Shown one piece after another: positions 10,565 through 20,140 of a stretch of DNA of 64,000 nucleotides. The notes beneath the pieces were generated by a model that worked only from the letters and a program-made list of their open reading frames with translations, did no database searches and was not told the DNA's origin. Each line of letters begins with the position of its first letter. Within the stretch, counting starts at the first letter, position 1. A program made the translations under genes and the position numbers. This DNA is from Agromyces ramosus (lineage in GTDB: Bacteria; Actinomycetota; Actinomycetes; Actinomycetales; Microbacteriaceae), in assembly GCF_030817175.1 (NCBI RefSeq), contig NZ_JAUSYY010000001.1, positions 3,658,001-3,722,000 of the forward strand, in the 5' to 3' direction.

Positions 10565-10593
10565 TTGATTGGTGGATGAGAGTGGAGTAAAGT
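10565..10593 (+). promoter_or_regulatory. mraZ / dcw cluster promoter
   Basis: TTGATT (10565-10570) and TAAAGT (10588-10593) are separated by 17 bp and fit a housekeeping sigma promoter. The predicted start near 10600 leaves a leader of about 35 nt before GTG 10635. The MraZ boxes overlap the spacer and -10 element. Confidence 0.65.
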
Positions 10594-10595
10594 GG
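10571..10595 (+). promoter_or_regulatory. MraZ-type operator, three 10-bp-spaced boxes
   Basis: (A/G)GTGG occurs at 10571, 10581 and 10591, exactly one helical turn apart. Tandem GTGG-containing repeats with this spacing are the known target of the ring-shaped MraZ regulator. Their overlap with the promoter implies autoregulation of the cluster. Confidence 0.7.
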
Positions 10596-10634
10596 TGTTA
10601 CCTGGATTCTGGCCGGAGGAAAGGGGGTGGTGTG

Positions 10635-11066
10635 GTGTTCCTCGGCAGCTATGAACCAAAGCTCGATGAGAAGGGCCGCGTCATTCTTCCGGCGAAGTTC
10701 CGGGAGGAGCTGTCGAGCGGCCTCGTGCTCACACGAGGCCAGGAGCGCTGCATCTACGTGTTCAGCGCACGGGAGTTCGAGAGCATGAGCGATAAGATCC
10801 GCCAAGCCCCGGTCACGAGCAAGCAGGCACGCGATTACATGCGCGTCTTCCTCTCGGGGGCGTCCGCGGAGACCCCCGACAAGCAGCATCGCGTCACCAT
10901 CCCCGCCACGCTCCGTGCGTACGCGGGCCTCGACCGCGACCTCACGGTCATCGGCACGGGCAGCAGGGTGGAGATCTGGGATGCGACGGCGTGGCAGACC
11001 TACCTCGCCGAGCAAGAGGCGGCCTTCGCAGACACGGCGGAGGAGGTGATCCCCGGACTCTTCTAG
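10635..11066 (+). CDS. mraZ: Transcriptional regulator MraZ
   Basis: A 143-residue, usual-length MraZ made of two AbrB-like SpoVT halves. The first is [21 protein letters not shown] and the second is [22 protein letters not shown], each with the DxKGR or DxxxR signature. It binds tandem GTGG repeats and controls its own division and wall cluster. GTG 10635 is chosen because it gives the standard N-terminus after GGAAAGGGGG. An upstream in-frame ATG at 10569 would place the promoter boxes inside the gene and is rejected. Confidence 0.96.
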   Translation: MFLGSYEPKLDEKGRVILPAKFREELSSGLVLTRGQERCIYVFSAREFESMSDKIRQAPVTSKQARDYMRVFLSGASAETPDKQHRVTIPATLRAYAGLDRDLTVIGTGSRVEIWDATAWQTYLAEQEAAFADTAEEVIPGLF

Positions 11067-11170
11067 TCCTCTGACTCCGACTCCCAGCCGGCCGCGCCTG
11101 GTGCACTTCCCCGCATCAGGACGAACGGATGGGGATCGGGATCCGAGGCCCGGAAGCCGAGGCGGGAATC

Positions 11171-12124
11171 ATGGACATCGAACGAATTCACACACCGGTC
11201 ATGCTCGAGCGCACGCTCGAGTTGCTGACACCGGCCATCGAGGGCGACCGCGCCGTGCTCGTCGACGCGACGCTCGGCATGGGCGGCCACGCCGCGGCGT
11301 TCCTCGAGCGCTTCCCGGCGCTCACCGTCATCGGCCTCGATCGCGACACCGACGCGCTCGGCATCGCCCGCGAGCGCCTCGCGAAGTTCGGCGACCGCGC
11401 GCGGTTCGTGCACACCGTGTACGACGGCATCGAGCAGGCCGTGCGCTCCGAGGGGTTCCGCGAGGTGCAGGGCGTGCTCTTCGACCTCGGCGTCTCGTCG
11501 CTGCAGCTCGATCGTGCCGAGCGCGGATTCGCGTACTCCAAAGACGCGCCTCTCGACATGCGCATGGACGTCACGAGCGGTCGTACCGCCGCCGACGTCA
11601 TCGCCGAGGCGAGTGAAGAGGAACTGCGGCGCATCTTCCTCGATTACGGCGAGGAGAAGCTCGCGGCCCGCTATGCCCGGGCGATCGTCACGGCGCGAGC
11701 GGATGCCCCGATCACGCGCTCAGGCGAACTCGTCAAGATCATCACTGCCGCGACGCCGGTGGTCGTCCAGCGACAGGGGCATCCTGCCAAGCGCGTCTTC
11801 CAGGCGCTGCGCATCGAGGTGAACGAGGAGCTGTCGGTACTCGATCGCGCGATCCCGGCGGCGCTCGAGACGATCGCCGTCGGCGGTCGCATCGTCGTGC
11901 TCGCGTACCAGTCCCTCGAAGATCGCATCGTCAAACGCGCGCTCAGCGCCGCGTCGAGCTCCACCGCACCCCCCGGGCTGCCGATGGAGCTTCCCGAACA
12001 CCGCCCCGTGTTCAAGCTCCTCGTGCGAGGAGCAGAACTCGCGAGCGAAGCCGAGCAGGCGGAGAACCCGCGTGCGAAGCCCGTGCGGCTCCGCGCCGCC
12101 GAACGAGTGAGGAGACCGTCATGA
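11171..12124 (+). CDS. rsmH: 16S rRNA (cytosine(1402)-N(4))-methyltransferase
   Basis: A 317-residue RsmH (MraW) that methylates N4 of C1402 in 16S r[16 protein letters not shown] opens the protein. The S-adenosylmethionine site is [16 protein letters not shown], and [16 protein letters not shown] and [13 protein letters not shown] are characteristic. ATG 11171 gives the family N-terminus. ATG 11129 is in frame with an AGGA upstream and would add 14 residues, so the start is not settled. Its last codons overlap the ftsL start (ATGA). Confidence 0.95.
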   Translation: MDIERIHTPVMLERTLELLTPAIEGDRAVLVDATLGMGGHAAAFLERFPALTVIGLDRDTDALGIARERLAKFGDRARFVHTVYDGIEQAVRSEGFREVQGVLFDLGVSSLQLDRAERGFAYSKDAPLDMRMDVTSGRTAADVIAEASEEELRRIFLDYGEEKLAARYARAIVTARADAPITRSGELVKIITAATPVVVQRQGHPAKRVFQALRIEVNEELSVLDRAIPAALETIAVGGRIVVLAYQSLEDRIVKRALSAASSSTAPPGLPMELPEHRPVFKLLVRGAELASEAEQAENPRAKPVRLRAAERVRRPS

Positions 12125-12705
12125 GTGCTGTGCCGGTCCAGTCCCTCCCCGCCCCGCGGCGCACGCCGCAGACGCCGCGACGTCTCCGACCCGCGCCCGA
12201 ACGCGCAGCCAGGGCGAAGCCGCGTCTCGGCTACGCGATCATCGCCCTCGGCGGCGTCGCCCTCATCGTGGTGGCCCAGCTGCTGCTGTCGATCGCCGTG
12301 ACCCAGGGGGCCTACGAGATCGACGGGTACCAGATGGATCAGGCCGCACTCGCCCTCGAAGAGCAGAAGCTCAGCGAAGACCTCGATCGCCTCGAGTCCC
12401 CCCAGTACCTCGCCATGAACGCCGAGTCGCTCGGCATGGTGCCCAACGCCGATCCGGTGTACCTGCGGCTCTCCGATGGCGCGGTGCTCGGCCAGCCCAC
12501 GGCAGCCGGCGGCGGCGCGGCATCCGGCCCGCTCGTCCCGAATCTGCTGATCACCGACGTGCCGCTCGTCACCGAGCAGCAGAGCGGGCAGACTGCCGAC
12601 GGGGGAGTTCCCGGTGCAGCCGCCGATTCGGCCGCGCAGGTGCCGGCACACGCGCCGGCACCGCCGCCTGTCGACGGCACGCTTCCCACTCCCGCCACCC
12701 ATTGA
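12121..12705 (+). CDS. FtsL-like cell division protein
   Basis: A 194-residue bitopic protein. It has a basic, Pro/Arg-rich cytoplasmic N-terminus, one membrane helix (about residues 40-61), then a short coiled-coil-like segment ([26 protein letters not shown]). A long Ala/Pro/Gln-rich tail ends the protein. Sequence conservation is low, as usual for FtsL. Position between rsmH and ftsI, the topology, and the LGMVP segment support the call. It starts inside rsmH by an ATGA overlap. FtsL pairs with FtsQ and activates the FtsW/FtsI synthase. Confidence 0.85.
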   Translation: MSAVPVQSLPAPRRTPQTPRRLRPAPERAARAKPRLGYAIIALGGVALIVVAQLLLSIAVTQGAYEIDGYQMDQAALALEEQKLSEDLDRLESPQYLAMNAESLGMVPNADPVYLRLSDGAVLGQPTAAGGGAASGPLVPNLLITDVPLVTEQQSGQTADGGVPGAAADSAAQVPAHAPAPPPVDGTLPTPATH

Positions 12706-12735
12706 CCGCTGCACGCAGGTGAGGACGAGCGACGG

Positions 12736-14535
12736 ATGAACCGAACCAGCCGACACCCGATGCGCCGGATCCTCCTCTCCGCCGTCGTCCTCCTCGCGCT
12801 CGTCGGCGTGTTCGCCGTGCGCCTCGTCGACATCCAGGTCGTGCGGGCGGCGGAGCTCAGCGAGCAGGCCGACGAGGTGCGCTCGCAGTCCACACCGGTA
12901 TACGGCACCCGCGGTGAGATCGTCGACGCCAACGGCAAGGTGCTCGCCGACAGCGTCATGCGCTACGACATCGCGCTCTCGCCGAAGAAGGCGAGCGACG
13001 TCGTCCGCGAGGTGCCCGACCCCGACGACCCGAGCAAGACCATCGACGTGACGGTTCCGCTCGTCCAGGTCGCCGCCGAGCTCGGCGGCGTGCTCGGGCT
13101 GACGGGCGACCAGGTGCTCGGCATCATCAGCGCCGATCTCGCCGAGGACCCCGACTCCGACTTCGCCTTCGTCGCGAAGCTCGTCGACACCGAGACCTAC
13201 GAGGCCGTGAAGGCGCTTCGCATCCCGTGGGTCGAGCCGTACGAGCACCCCAGTCGCCGGTACCCGAACGGGGCCGTCGCGGGAAACCTGCTCGGCTTCA
13301 TCGATCCGGACGGCAATGCCGTCGCCGGACTCGAGCTTTCTGAAGACGAGTGCCTCGCGAGCGAGAACGGCGAGGTGACCTCCCTGCGCAGCCTGAAGGA
13401 CTGGGTCGAGATCCCCGGCACCGAGGTCGTGAACAAGCAGGCGCACGACGGCGGCACGCTCCAGCTCACGATCGACGCCGACTTGCAGTGGGCGGTGCAG
13501 CGCATCGCCGAGGAACAGCGACAGGCGACCGGGGCCTCGTGGGCGACCGTCACGGTCATGGAGGCGAAGACCGGCCGGCTGCTCGCCGTCGCCGACGTGC
13601 CCACGATCGACCCGAACGACCCGTCCGCGACGCCCGAGGCCGACCGGGGGTCGCGTTCGTTCACCGCCCCCTTCGAGCCGGGGTCGACGTTCAAGGCGCT
13701 CACCGCGGCATCCGTCATCGATCACGGCAAGGGCGACCCGCTCAGCCAGATCATCGCTCCCTTCCGGTACCTTCCCCCGAACGGCGCGAACATCAACGAC
13801 AGCGGCTATCACGACGACCAGCGGCTCACGCTCACCGGCGTGCTCGTCGAATCGTCGAACACCGGCATGTCGCAGTTCGGCGAGCGGTTGTCCGACCGCG
13901 AGCGGTACGAGGACATGCTCGCCTTCGGCCTCGGCGCCGAGACCGAGGTCGGATTCCCCGGTGAGGAGCCCGGTGACCTGCACGGCGTCCCCGAAGAGTG
14001 GGACAACCAGACGAAGTACGCGACGATGTTCGGCCAGGGCCTCACCACGACGGCCGTGCAGATCGCGAGTGCCTACCAGACCCTCGCGAACGGAGGGGTG
14101 CGCATGCCGGTCACCCTCGTCGACGGATGCCGCGACGAGAACGGGGAGGTCACGCGAACGCCGGCCCAGGGCACGCGCGTCGTTTCGGAGCAGGCCGCCG
14201 ACCAGACGAGCCAGATGCTCGAGCGCGTGTACCTCGAGGGCTGGCTCGCCGACGAGTGGAACATCCCGGGCTACCGGGTGGCCGCGAAGACCGGTACGGC
14301 GCAGGTGCCCGACGGCAACGGGGGGTACCTCACCGGCTACCTGGTGTCGGTCTCGGGCTTCGCACCGGCCGACGACCCCGAGTTCGTCGTTTCGGTCAGC
14401 ATCATGAATCCCGTTAAGATGAACTCGTCCGCCGCATCGGCTCCCGTCTTCCAAGAGGTGATGAGCCAGGTGCTGAAGAAGTATCGGACCGTTCCATCCG
14501 GCGCCGCGGCGCCCGAGTTGCCAGCAACCTGGTGA
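12736..14535 (+). CDS. ftsI: Septal peptidoglycan transpeptidase (class B PBP, FtsI/PBP3)
   Basis: A 599-residue class B penicillin-binding protein that cross-links septal peptidoglycan. A membrane anchor lies at about residues 11-31, followed by the dimerisation domain (TRGEIVDANGKVLADS). The transpeptidase domain shows all three motifs: S317-x-x-K320 in PGSTFK, S373-S374-N375, and K518-T519-G520 in AAKTGTAQ. It lacks PASTA domains. It starts 30 bp after ftsL and is part of the same transcript. It works with FtsW encoded 5.5 kb downstream. Confidence 0.96.
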   Translation: MNRTSRHPMRRILLSAVVLLALVGVFAVRLVDIQVVRAAELSEQADEVRSQSTPVYGTRGEIVDANGKVLADSVMRYDIALSPKKASDVVREVPDPDDPSKTIDVTVPLVQVAAELGGVLGLTGDQVLGIISADLAEDPDSDFAFVAKLVDTETYEAVKALRIPWVEPYEHPSRRYPNGAVAGNLLGFIDPDGNAVAGLELSEDECLASENGEVTSLRSLKDWVEIPGTEVVNKQAHDGGTLQLTIDADLQWAVQRIAEEQRQATGASWATVTVMEAKTGRLLAVADVPTIDPNDPSATPEADRGSRSFTAPFEPGSTFKALTAASVIDHGKGDPLSQIIAPFRYLPPNGANINDSGYHDDQRLTLTGVLVESSNTGMSQFGERLSDRERYEDMLAFGLGAETEVGFPGEEPGDLHGVPEEWDNQTKYATMFGQGLTTTAVQIASAYQTLANGGVRMPVTLVDGCRDENGEVTRTPAQGTRVVSEQAADQTSQMLERVYLEGWLADEWNIPGYRVAAKTGTAQVPDGNGGYLTGYLVSVSGFAPADDPEFVVSVSIMNPVKMNSSAASAPVFQEVMSQVLKKYRTVPSGAAAPELPATW

Positions 14536-14548
14536 GAAAGTTGGGTTC

Positions 14549-16096
14549 GTGACCGGATCGCCTCCCACGGCCCTCCGGCCGCAGCACCCGAGCCCCCGAT
14601 CGCTGCACGGCCTCGCCGATGCATTCGGATTCGAGGTGCACGGCTCGCTCGGCGGGCTCGAGGTCACCGGCGCCGGGCTCTCGTCGCGAGACGTGCAACC
14701 GGGCGACCTGTACGTCGGCGTCCCAGGCCGCAACGCACACGGAGCCGACTTCGCCGCCGCCGCGCGCACTGCCGGCGCCGTCGCACTGCTCACCGACCCC
14801 GAGGGGGCGCAGCGAGCGGCTGATGCGGGCCTTCCGATCCTCGTCACGCCCGATGCGCGCGCCGCGCTCGGCGACGTCGCCGCGTGGATCCATCGCACCG
14901 CGGAGAACCCCGCCACCCTCTTCGCCGTGACGGGCACGAACGGCAAGACGAGTGTCGTCTACCTCCTCTACGGCATCCTCCGCCAGCTCGGCGTGGTCGC
15001 CGGACTCACGTCGACGGCCGAGCGCCGCATCGGCGACGAAGCCGTCACGAGTTCGCTCACCACTCCAGAGGCGAGCGAGCTGCACGCGCTCCTGGCGCGC
15101 ATGCGAGAGGTCGGGGTGCGCGCGGTCGGCGTCGAGGTCTCGGCGCAGGCGCTCTCGCGGCACCGGGTCGACGGTCTCGTGTTCGACGTCGTCGGCTTCA
15201 CGAACCTCACCCACGACCACCTCGACGACTACGACTCCCTCGACGACTACTTCGACGCGAAACGCGACCTCTTCCAGCCCGAGCGGGCCCGGCGCGGCGT
15301 CGTCACCGTCGACTCGGAGTGGGGCGAGCGCCTCGTGGCCGAGTCGCGCATCCCGGTCGCCACGCTCACCACCAAGCCCGATCTCGACGCCGACTGGCGG
15401 CTCACCGTGCTCGACGAGGAGGCGACGTATACGTCGTTCATCCTCGATGGGCCCGATGGTCGCCGGCTCGAGTCGCGAGTTCCGTTGCTCGGCTGGTACA
15501 TGGCTGCCAACGCAGCCCTCGCCATCGTGATGCTCACCGAGGCCGGATACGACCTTGGGCTCATCGCCGAGGCACTCGAGCGCGACGGCGGCGTCGACGC
15601 GTACATTCCGGGGCGCGCCGAGCGCATCTCGGGCGAGCAGGGTCCGCTCGTCTACATCGACTACGGGCACAGCCCCGACGCGTTCCTGCAGACGCTCGGC
15701 GCGATCCGGCGCTTCACCGACGGCCGTCTCATCATGGTGTTCGGCGCCGATGGCGACCGCGACACCACGAAGCGCGCCGAGATGGGCGCCATCGCCGCCC
15801 GCGGCGCCGACGTCGTCGTGGTCACCGACTTCCACCCTCGCTTCGAGGATCCGGCGGCCATCCGGGCCGCACTCATCGCCGGAGCGCGTGACGCGGTGCC
15901 CGACCGCGAGATCCACGAGGTCGCCGACCCGCGCGCGGCGTTCCGTGCAGCGCTCGCACTCGCGGGCGAGGGCGATGCGATCCTCTATGCGGGCCCAGGT
16001 CATGAGGAATATCACGAGGTTCGAGGTGTGAAGATCCCCTATTCGGCGAGAGAAGACGCCAAGCAGGCCCTCCGCGAAGCCGGGTGGCTCGCGTGA
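14549..16096 (+). CDS. murE: UDP-MurNAc-tripeptide synthetase (MurE)
   Basis: A 515-residue Mur ligase adding the third amino acid to UDP-MurNAc-L-Ala(or Gly)-D-Glu. The ATP loop is TGTNGKTS (K133), and the carbamylated-lysine region and GHSPDAF of the family are present. The amino-acid-binding motif, DDNPR in meso-diaminopimelate enzymes, reads D427-F-H-P-R431 here. G482 and E486 in GPGHEEY are kept. This departure suggests a substrate other than meso-diaminopimelate, consistent with the B-type peptidoglycan of Microbacteriaceae (lysine, ornithine, diaminobutyrate or homoserine). GTG 14549 has only a weak Shine-Dalgarno. Confidence 0.93.
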   Translation: MTGSPPTALRPQHPSPRSLHGLADAFGFEVHGSLGGLEVTGAGLSSRDVQPGDLYVGVPGRNAHGADFAAAARTAGAVALLTDPEGAQRAADAGLPILVTPDARAALGDVAAWIHRTAENPATLFAVTGTNGKTSVVYLLYGILRQLGVVAGLTSTAERRIGDEAVTSSLTTPEASELHALLARMREVGVRAVGVEVSAQALSRHRVDGLVFDVVGFTNLTHDHLDDYDSLDDYFDAKRDLFQPERARRGVVTVDSEWGERLVAESRIPVATLTTKPDLDADWRLTVLDEEATYTSFILDGPDGRRLESRVPLLGWYMAANAALAIVMLTEAGYDLGLIAEALERDGGVDAYIPGRAERISGEQGPLVYIDYGHSPDAFLQTLGAIRRFTDGRLIMVFGADGDRDTTKRAEMGAIAARGADVVVVTDFHPRFEDPAAIRAALIAGARDAVPDREIHEVADPRAAFRAALALAGEGDAILYAGPGHEEYHEVRGVKIPYSAREDAKQALREAGWLA

Positions 16097-17505
16097 TCGC
16101 GCTCACCCTCGCCGAGGTCGCCGAGATCGTCGACGGCACCCTCCGGCTCGACGGAACGACGGCAACCGCCGACACGCTCGTCGACGGCACGGTGACGACC
16201 GACTCCCGCGAGATCGTTCCCGGCGGTGTGTTCGTCGCGAAGCCCGGCGAGTTCGACGACGGACATCGCTTCGCACCGTCGGCGGTCGAGCTGGGCGCAG
16301 CCCTCCTCATCGTCGAGCACCCGCTCGAGCTCGCGGCACCGCAGGTCGTGGTCGCCGACTCCGTCGCCGCGCTCGGCGCCCTCGCATCCGAGGTCGTGTC
16401 ACGCGTGCGTGCCCACGGGGCGCTCCGCATCGTCGGAGTCACGGGCTCGAACGGCAAGACGACCACGAAGAACCTGCTTCGCACCGTGCTCGAGCGTGTC
16501 GGCCCCACGGTCGCCGCGCGCGCCTCGTTCAACAACGAGGTCGGCGCGCCGATCACGATGCTCGAGCTCACCGACGAGACCCGCTTCCTCGTTGCCGAGA
16601 TGGGCGCCTCCGGCGTCGGCGAGATCGCACGCCTCGTACGCCTCGCGCGCCCCGACATCGGCATCGTCCTGAAGGTCGGCCTCGCCCACGCCGGCGAGTT
16701 CGGCGGCATCGAGCAGACCGTGCGCGCGAAGTCCGAGATGGTCACCGACCTGCTCGAGACGGATGTCGCAGTGCTGAACGCCGACGATTCCCGCGTCGTG
16801 CCCATGGCCGACCTCACCGCTGCCCGCGTCGTGTGGTTCGGTCTCGGCGACGCCGCCGACGTGCGGGCGAGCGACCTCGTGGTCCACGCGCGCGGCACCG
16901 AGTTCACCGTCACGGTGCCGGGCGGCGAGTCCGCCCGGGTACGATTCGGGGTGCTCGGCGAACACCACGTGATGAATGCGCTGGCCGCGATCGCGGCATC
17001 CGTCGAGCTCGGCGTGCCACTGGCATCCGTCGTCGACGCCCTCGAGCACGTGACCCTCGCCGAGCGCTGGCGCATGCAGGTCATGGGCGGACGCGACGAC
17101 GTGACCATCATCAACGACGCCTACAACGCGAGCCCCGACTCGATGTCCGCGGCGCTGAAGACCCTCGCCCAGGTGAAGCGCCCCGGCTCGCGCACGATCG
17201 CCGTACTCGGTGAGATGAGTGAACTCGGCGAGTTCTCGGGTGAGGAGCACGACCGCATCGGCCTGCTCGCCGTGCGGCTCGGCATCTCGCAACTCGTGGT
17301 CGTCGGGCAGGGCGCGCGGCGCCTGCACATCTCCGCCATCAACGAGGGCTCGTGGGATGGCGAGTCCGCATTCGTCGAGTCCGCCGACGAGGCGTTCGAC
17401 CTCGTCGTGTCATCCGTTCGCCCCGGCGACACGGTGCTCGTGAAATCCTCGAACTCGGCGGGCCTCCGTCACCTCGGCGACCGACTGGGAGAATGGTTCT
17501 CGTGA
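16093..17505 (+). CDS. murF: UDP-MurNAc-tripeptide:D-Ala-D-Ala ligase (MurF)
   Basis: A 470-residue MurF that adds D-Ala-D-Ala to the UDP-MurNAc-tripeptide. [12 protein letters not shown] is the ATP loop, [11 protein letters not shown] and LAERWRMQV are family motifs, and [12 protein letters not shown] lies at the active site. GTG 16093 is chosen because it overlaps the murE stop (GTGA) and gives the normal [12 protein letters not shown] opening. A GTG three codons earlier is possible. Regulation is with the cluster. Confidence 0.95.
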   Translation: MIALTLAEVAEIVDGTLRLDGTTATADTLVDGTVTTDSREIVPGGVFVAKPGEFDDGHRFAPSAVELGAALLIVEHPLELAAPQVVVADSVAALGALASEVVSRVRAHGALRIVGVTGSNGKTTTKNLLRTVLERVGPTVAARASFNNEVGAPITMLELTDETRFLVAEMGASGVGEIARLVRLARPDIGIVLKVGLAHAGEFGGIEQTVRAKSEMVTDLLETDVAVLNADDSRVVPMADLTAARVVWFGLGDAADVRASDLVVHARGTEFTVTVPGGESARVRFGVLGEHHVMNALAAIAASVELGVPLASVVDALEHVTLAERWRMQVMGGRDDVTIINDAYNASPDSMSAALKTLAQVKRPGSRTIAVLGEMSELGEFSGEEHDRIGLLAVRLGISQLVVVGQGARRLHISAINEGSWDGESAFVESADEAFDLVVSSVRPGDTVLVKSSNSAGLRHLGDRLGEWFS

Positions 17506-18599
17506 GAGCACTGCTGACCGCTGGAGCGTTGTCGCTCGCCTTCACGCTGTTTCTGACCCCGCTGTTCATTCGCCTCTTCACGAGGATCGGCTGGGGGCAG
17601 TTCATCCGCGACGACGGACCGAAGAGCCACCACGTGAAGCGCGGCACGCCCACCATGGGTGGCATCATCTTCATCCTCGGCACGTTGTTCGGCTACTTCG
17701 TCTCGACATTGCTCGTCTCGAACGAGCTGCCGACCGCTTCGGCGCTCCTCGTGCTGCTGATGATGGTCGGGCTCGGCGCGGTCGGCTTCATCGACGACTT
17801 CCTGAAGACCCGCAAGAAGCAGAGCCTGGGCCTCGGCGGGTGGGCGAAGGTCGTCGGCCAGGTGGTGGTCGCGACGGCGTTCGCGCTGCTCGCGCTCCAG
17901 TTCCCCAACGATCGCGGGGTGACTCCCGCGAACACGAGCATCTCGTTCATCCGCGACCTCGACCTCGATTTCATGGTGTTCGGCACGGTCGTCGGCATCA
18001 TCCTCTACGTCATCTGGATCTGCCTCATCACCGTCGGCAGCTCGAACGGCGTGAACGTGACCGACGGCCTCGACGGCCTTGCCGGCGGCGCCTCGATCCT
18101 CGCCATCGGCTCCTTCGTCATCATCGGGTTCTGGCAGTTCAACCAGGCCTGCGGAAGCGCGAACCTCAACCCGAGCGACGCCTATCGCTGCTACGACGTG
18201 CGCGATCCGCTCGACATCGCCATCGTCGCCACCGCGATCGTCGGCGGACTCATCGGGTTCCTCTGGTGGAACACCAACCCAGCGAAGATCTACATGGGCG
18301 ACACGGGCTCGCTCGCCCTCGGCGGCGCGCTCGCGGCGCTGGCGATCGTGAGCCACACCGAGCTCCTGCTGTTGCTCATCGGCGCGCTCTTCGTCATCGA
18401 GACCGGCTCGGTCATCGTGCAGCGGGGCTACTTCAAGCTCACCCACGGCAAGCGCATCTTCCTGATGAGCCCGATCCATCATCACTTCGAGCTCAAGGGC
18501 TGGGCCGAGATCACGATCGTCGTGCGCTTCTGGATCATCGCGGGCCTCTTCGTCGCCGCCGGCGTCGGCAGCTTCTACTTCGAATGGCTGCAGAGCTGA
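17502..18599 (+). CDS. mraY: Phospho-N-acetylmuramoyl-pentapeptide transferase (MraY)
   Basis: A 365-residue polytopic membrane enzyme that makes lipid I from UDP-MurNAc-pentapeptide and undecaprenyl phosphate. About ten hydrophobic helices are visible. [20 protein letters not shown] (aspartates binding Mg), [12 protein letters not shown] and [12 protein letters not shown] are diagnostic, and [13 protein letters not shown] ends the catalytic core. GTG 17502 overlaps the murF stop. ATG 17493, three codons upstream, is an alternative next to GGGAG. Confidence 0.96.
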   Translation: MRALLTAGALSLAFTLFLTPLFIRLFTRIGWGQFIRDDGPKSHHVKRGTPTMGGIIFILGTLFGYFVSTLLVSNELPTASALLVLLMMVGLGAVGFIDDFLKTRKKQSLGLGGWAKVVGQVVVATAFALLALQFPNDRGVTPANTSISFIRDLDLDFMVFGTVVGIILYVIWICLITVGSSNGVNVTDGLDGLAGGASILAIGSFVIIGFWQFNQACGSANLNPSDAYRCYDVRDPLDIAIVATAIVGGLIGFLWWNTNPAKIYMGDTGSLALGGALAALAIVSHTELLLLLIGALFVIETGSVIVQRGYFKLTHGKRIFLMSPIHHHFELKGWAEITIVVRFWIIAGLFVAAGVGSFYFEWLQS

Positions 18600-20140
18600 T
18601 GGCGGATGCCGCAGCCACCGGTGCGGCGAGGCTCGACGCGCTGACCAGCTGGCATGCCGACTGGGCGGGCCTTCGAGTCGCCGTGCTCGGCCTCGGCGTC
18701 ACGGGCTTCGCCGTCGCCGATACGCTCACCGAGCTGGGCGCCGACGTGCTCGTCGTCGCACCGTCGGTCGACGACGACCGGGCGCGCATCCTCGACGTCA
18801 TCGGGGCGCGCCTGCTGGTGCATCCGCTCGACTCGGTTCCCGAGGAGCTCGTGGCGTTCGCGCCCGAGCTCGTCGTCGCCTCGCCGGGCTTCCACCCCGA
18901 CCACCCGGTGCTCGAATGGGCGGGCGCATCGAAGGTGGCGGTCTGGGGTGACATCGAGCTCGCCTGGCGCGTGCGCGACAAGGTGAATGAGGCGGAATGG
19001 ATCCTCGTCACCGGCACGAACGGCAAGACCACCACCGTGCAGCTCGCGGCGACCTTCCTCGCCGCGAACGGCCTGCGCGCCGCGCCCTGCGGCAATATCG
19101 GCGTGCCCGTGCTCGACGCCGTGCGCGATCCCGGTGGTTTCGACGTGCTCGTCGTGGAGCTCTCGAGCTATCAGCTCCATCACCTGCCGAAGACCGGCCC
19201 GGGGGCGCTGCACCCATGGGCGAGCGTCGTGCTGAACGTCGCCGACGACCACCTCGACTGGCACGGGTCTCCCGAGGCCTATCGGGCCGCGAAGGCCACG
19301 GTATACGAGAACACCAAGGTCGCCTGCGTCTACAACCGTGCCGACGAGGCGACGCGCACGATGGTCGAGGAGGCCGAGGTCGAAGACGGCGCCCGCGCGA
19401 TCGGGTTCGGACTCGACACGCCGGGGCCGAGCGACTTCGGCGTCGTCGAGGGGATCCTCTGCGATCGCGCGTTCCTCGATGAGCGGCGCACTGCGGCCCT
19501 CGAGATCATCACCGTCGACGAGCTCGAGCCCCGGGGCCTCGCCGCGCCGCACGTCGTGGCGAACATCCTCGCCGCCTCGGCGCTCGTCCGCTCCTTCGGC
19601 GTCCCGGTCGGCGTCATCCATGATGCGTTCGGCGACTTCCGTCTCGACGCACACCGCATCGAGACGGTCGCAGTGGCCGGCGGCATCCGCTGGATCGACG
19701 ACTCCAAGGCCACCAACCCGCATGCGGCCGAGGCATCCCTCCGGGCCTTCCGCTCGGTCGTCTGGATCGTCGGGGGACTGCTCAAGGGCGTCGACGCCGA
19801 CGCACTCGTCGCCGCGCACGCCGAGCGCCTCCGGGCGGCGATCGTGATCGGCGTCGACCGGGCGGCGCTCGTCGCTGCGTTCCGCCGACACGCGCCGGCA
19901 CTGCCGCTCTTCGAGGTGGAGTCGGATGACACTGAGACGGTGATGCACGACGCGGTCGCCCTGGCCGCGGCGGTAGCCGAGGACGGCGACACTGTACTCC
20001 TCGCGCCCGCTGCGGCATCGATGGACCAGTTCGCCGACTACGGTGACCGCGGTCGGCGATTCCACGACGCGGTCAGATCGATGCTGGGAGGTGAGGCGGA
20101 TGGCGACACCGCCCCGCACGCCTCGCCCGGCGAAGGCTGA
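18599..20140 (+). CDS. murD: UDP-N-acetylmuramoyl-L-alanine:D-glutamate ligase (MurD)
   Basis: A 513-residue Mur ligase, slightly longer than usual because of an N-terminal lead (about 25 residues) and a short tail. VLGLGVTGFAVA binds UDP-MurNAc, VTGTNGKTTT is the ATP loop, and VVELSSYQL, NVADDHLDWHG, IDDSKATNPHA and APAAASMDQFADYGDRG are characteristic. The start overlaps the mraY stop (TGATG) and the 3-prime end overlaps ftsW by 41 bp. This tight packing points to translational coupling. Confidence 0.95.
   Translation: MADAAATGAARLDALTSWHADWAGLRVAVLGLGVTGFAVADTLTELGADVLVVAPSVDDDRARILDVIGARLLVHPLDSVPEELVAFAPELVVASPGFHPDHPVLEWAGASKVAVWGDIELAWRVRDKVNEAEWILVTGTNGKTTTVQLAATFLAANGLRAAPCGNIGVPVLDAVRDPGGFDVLVVELSSYQLHHLPKTGPGALHPWASVVLNVADDHLDWHGSPEAYRAAKATVYENTKVACVYNRADEATRTMVEEAEVEDGARAIGFGLDTPGPSDFGVVEGILCDRAFLDERRTAALEIITVDELEPRGLAAPHVVANILAASALVRSFGVPVGVIHDAFGDFRLDAHRIETVAVAGGIRWIDDSKATNPHAAEASLRAFRSVVWIVGGLLKGVDADALVAAHAERLRAAIVIGVDRAALVAAFRRHAPALPLFEVESDDTETVMHDAVALAAAVAEDGDTVLLAPAAASMDQFADYGDRGRRFHDAVRSMLGGEADGDTAPHASPGEG

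Larger units (their letters stand above)
10325..10634. other. Intergenic region between DUF3040 gene and mraZ
   Basis: This 310-bp gap is the longest non-coding stretch of the window. It holds an intrinsic terminator (10349-10377) and a pair of 10-bp repeats on the minus strand at 10481-10500 (unit GGTGGAGGA). It then holds the mraZ promoter with three MraZ-type boxes at 10565-10600, and a leader of about 35 nt. I see no gene in it. Confidence 0.7.

Noticed and set aside
10569..10634. An upstream in-frame start for mraZ at 10569
   Set aside because: It would add 22 residues absent from the family and would put the promoter and MraZ boxes inside the coding region.
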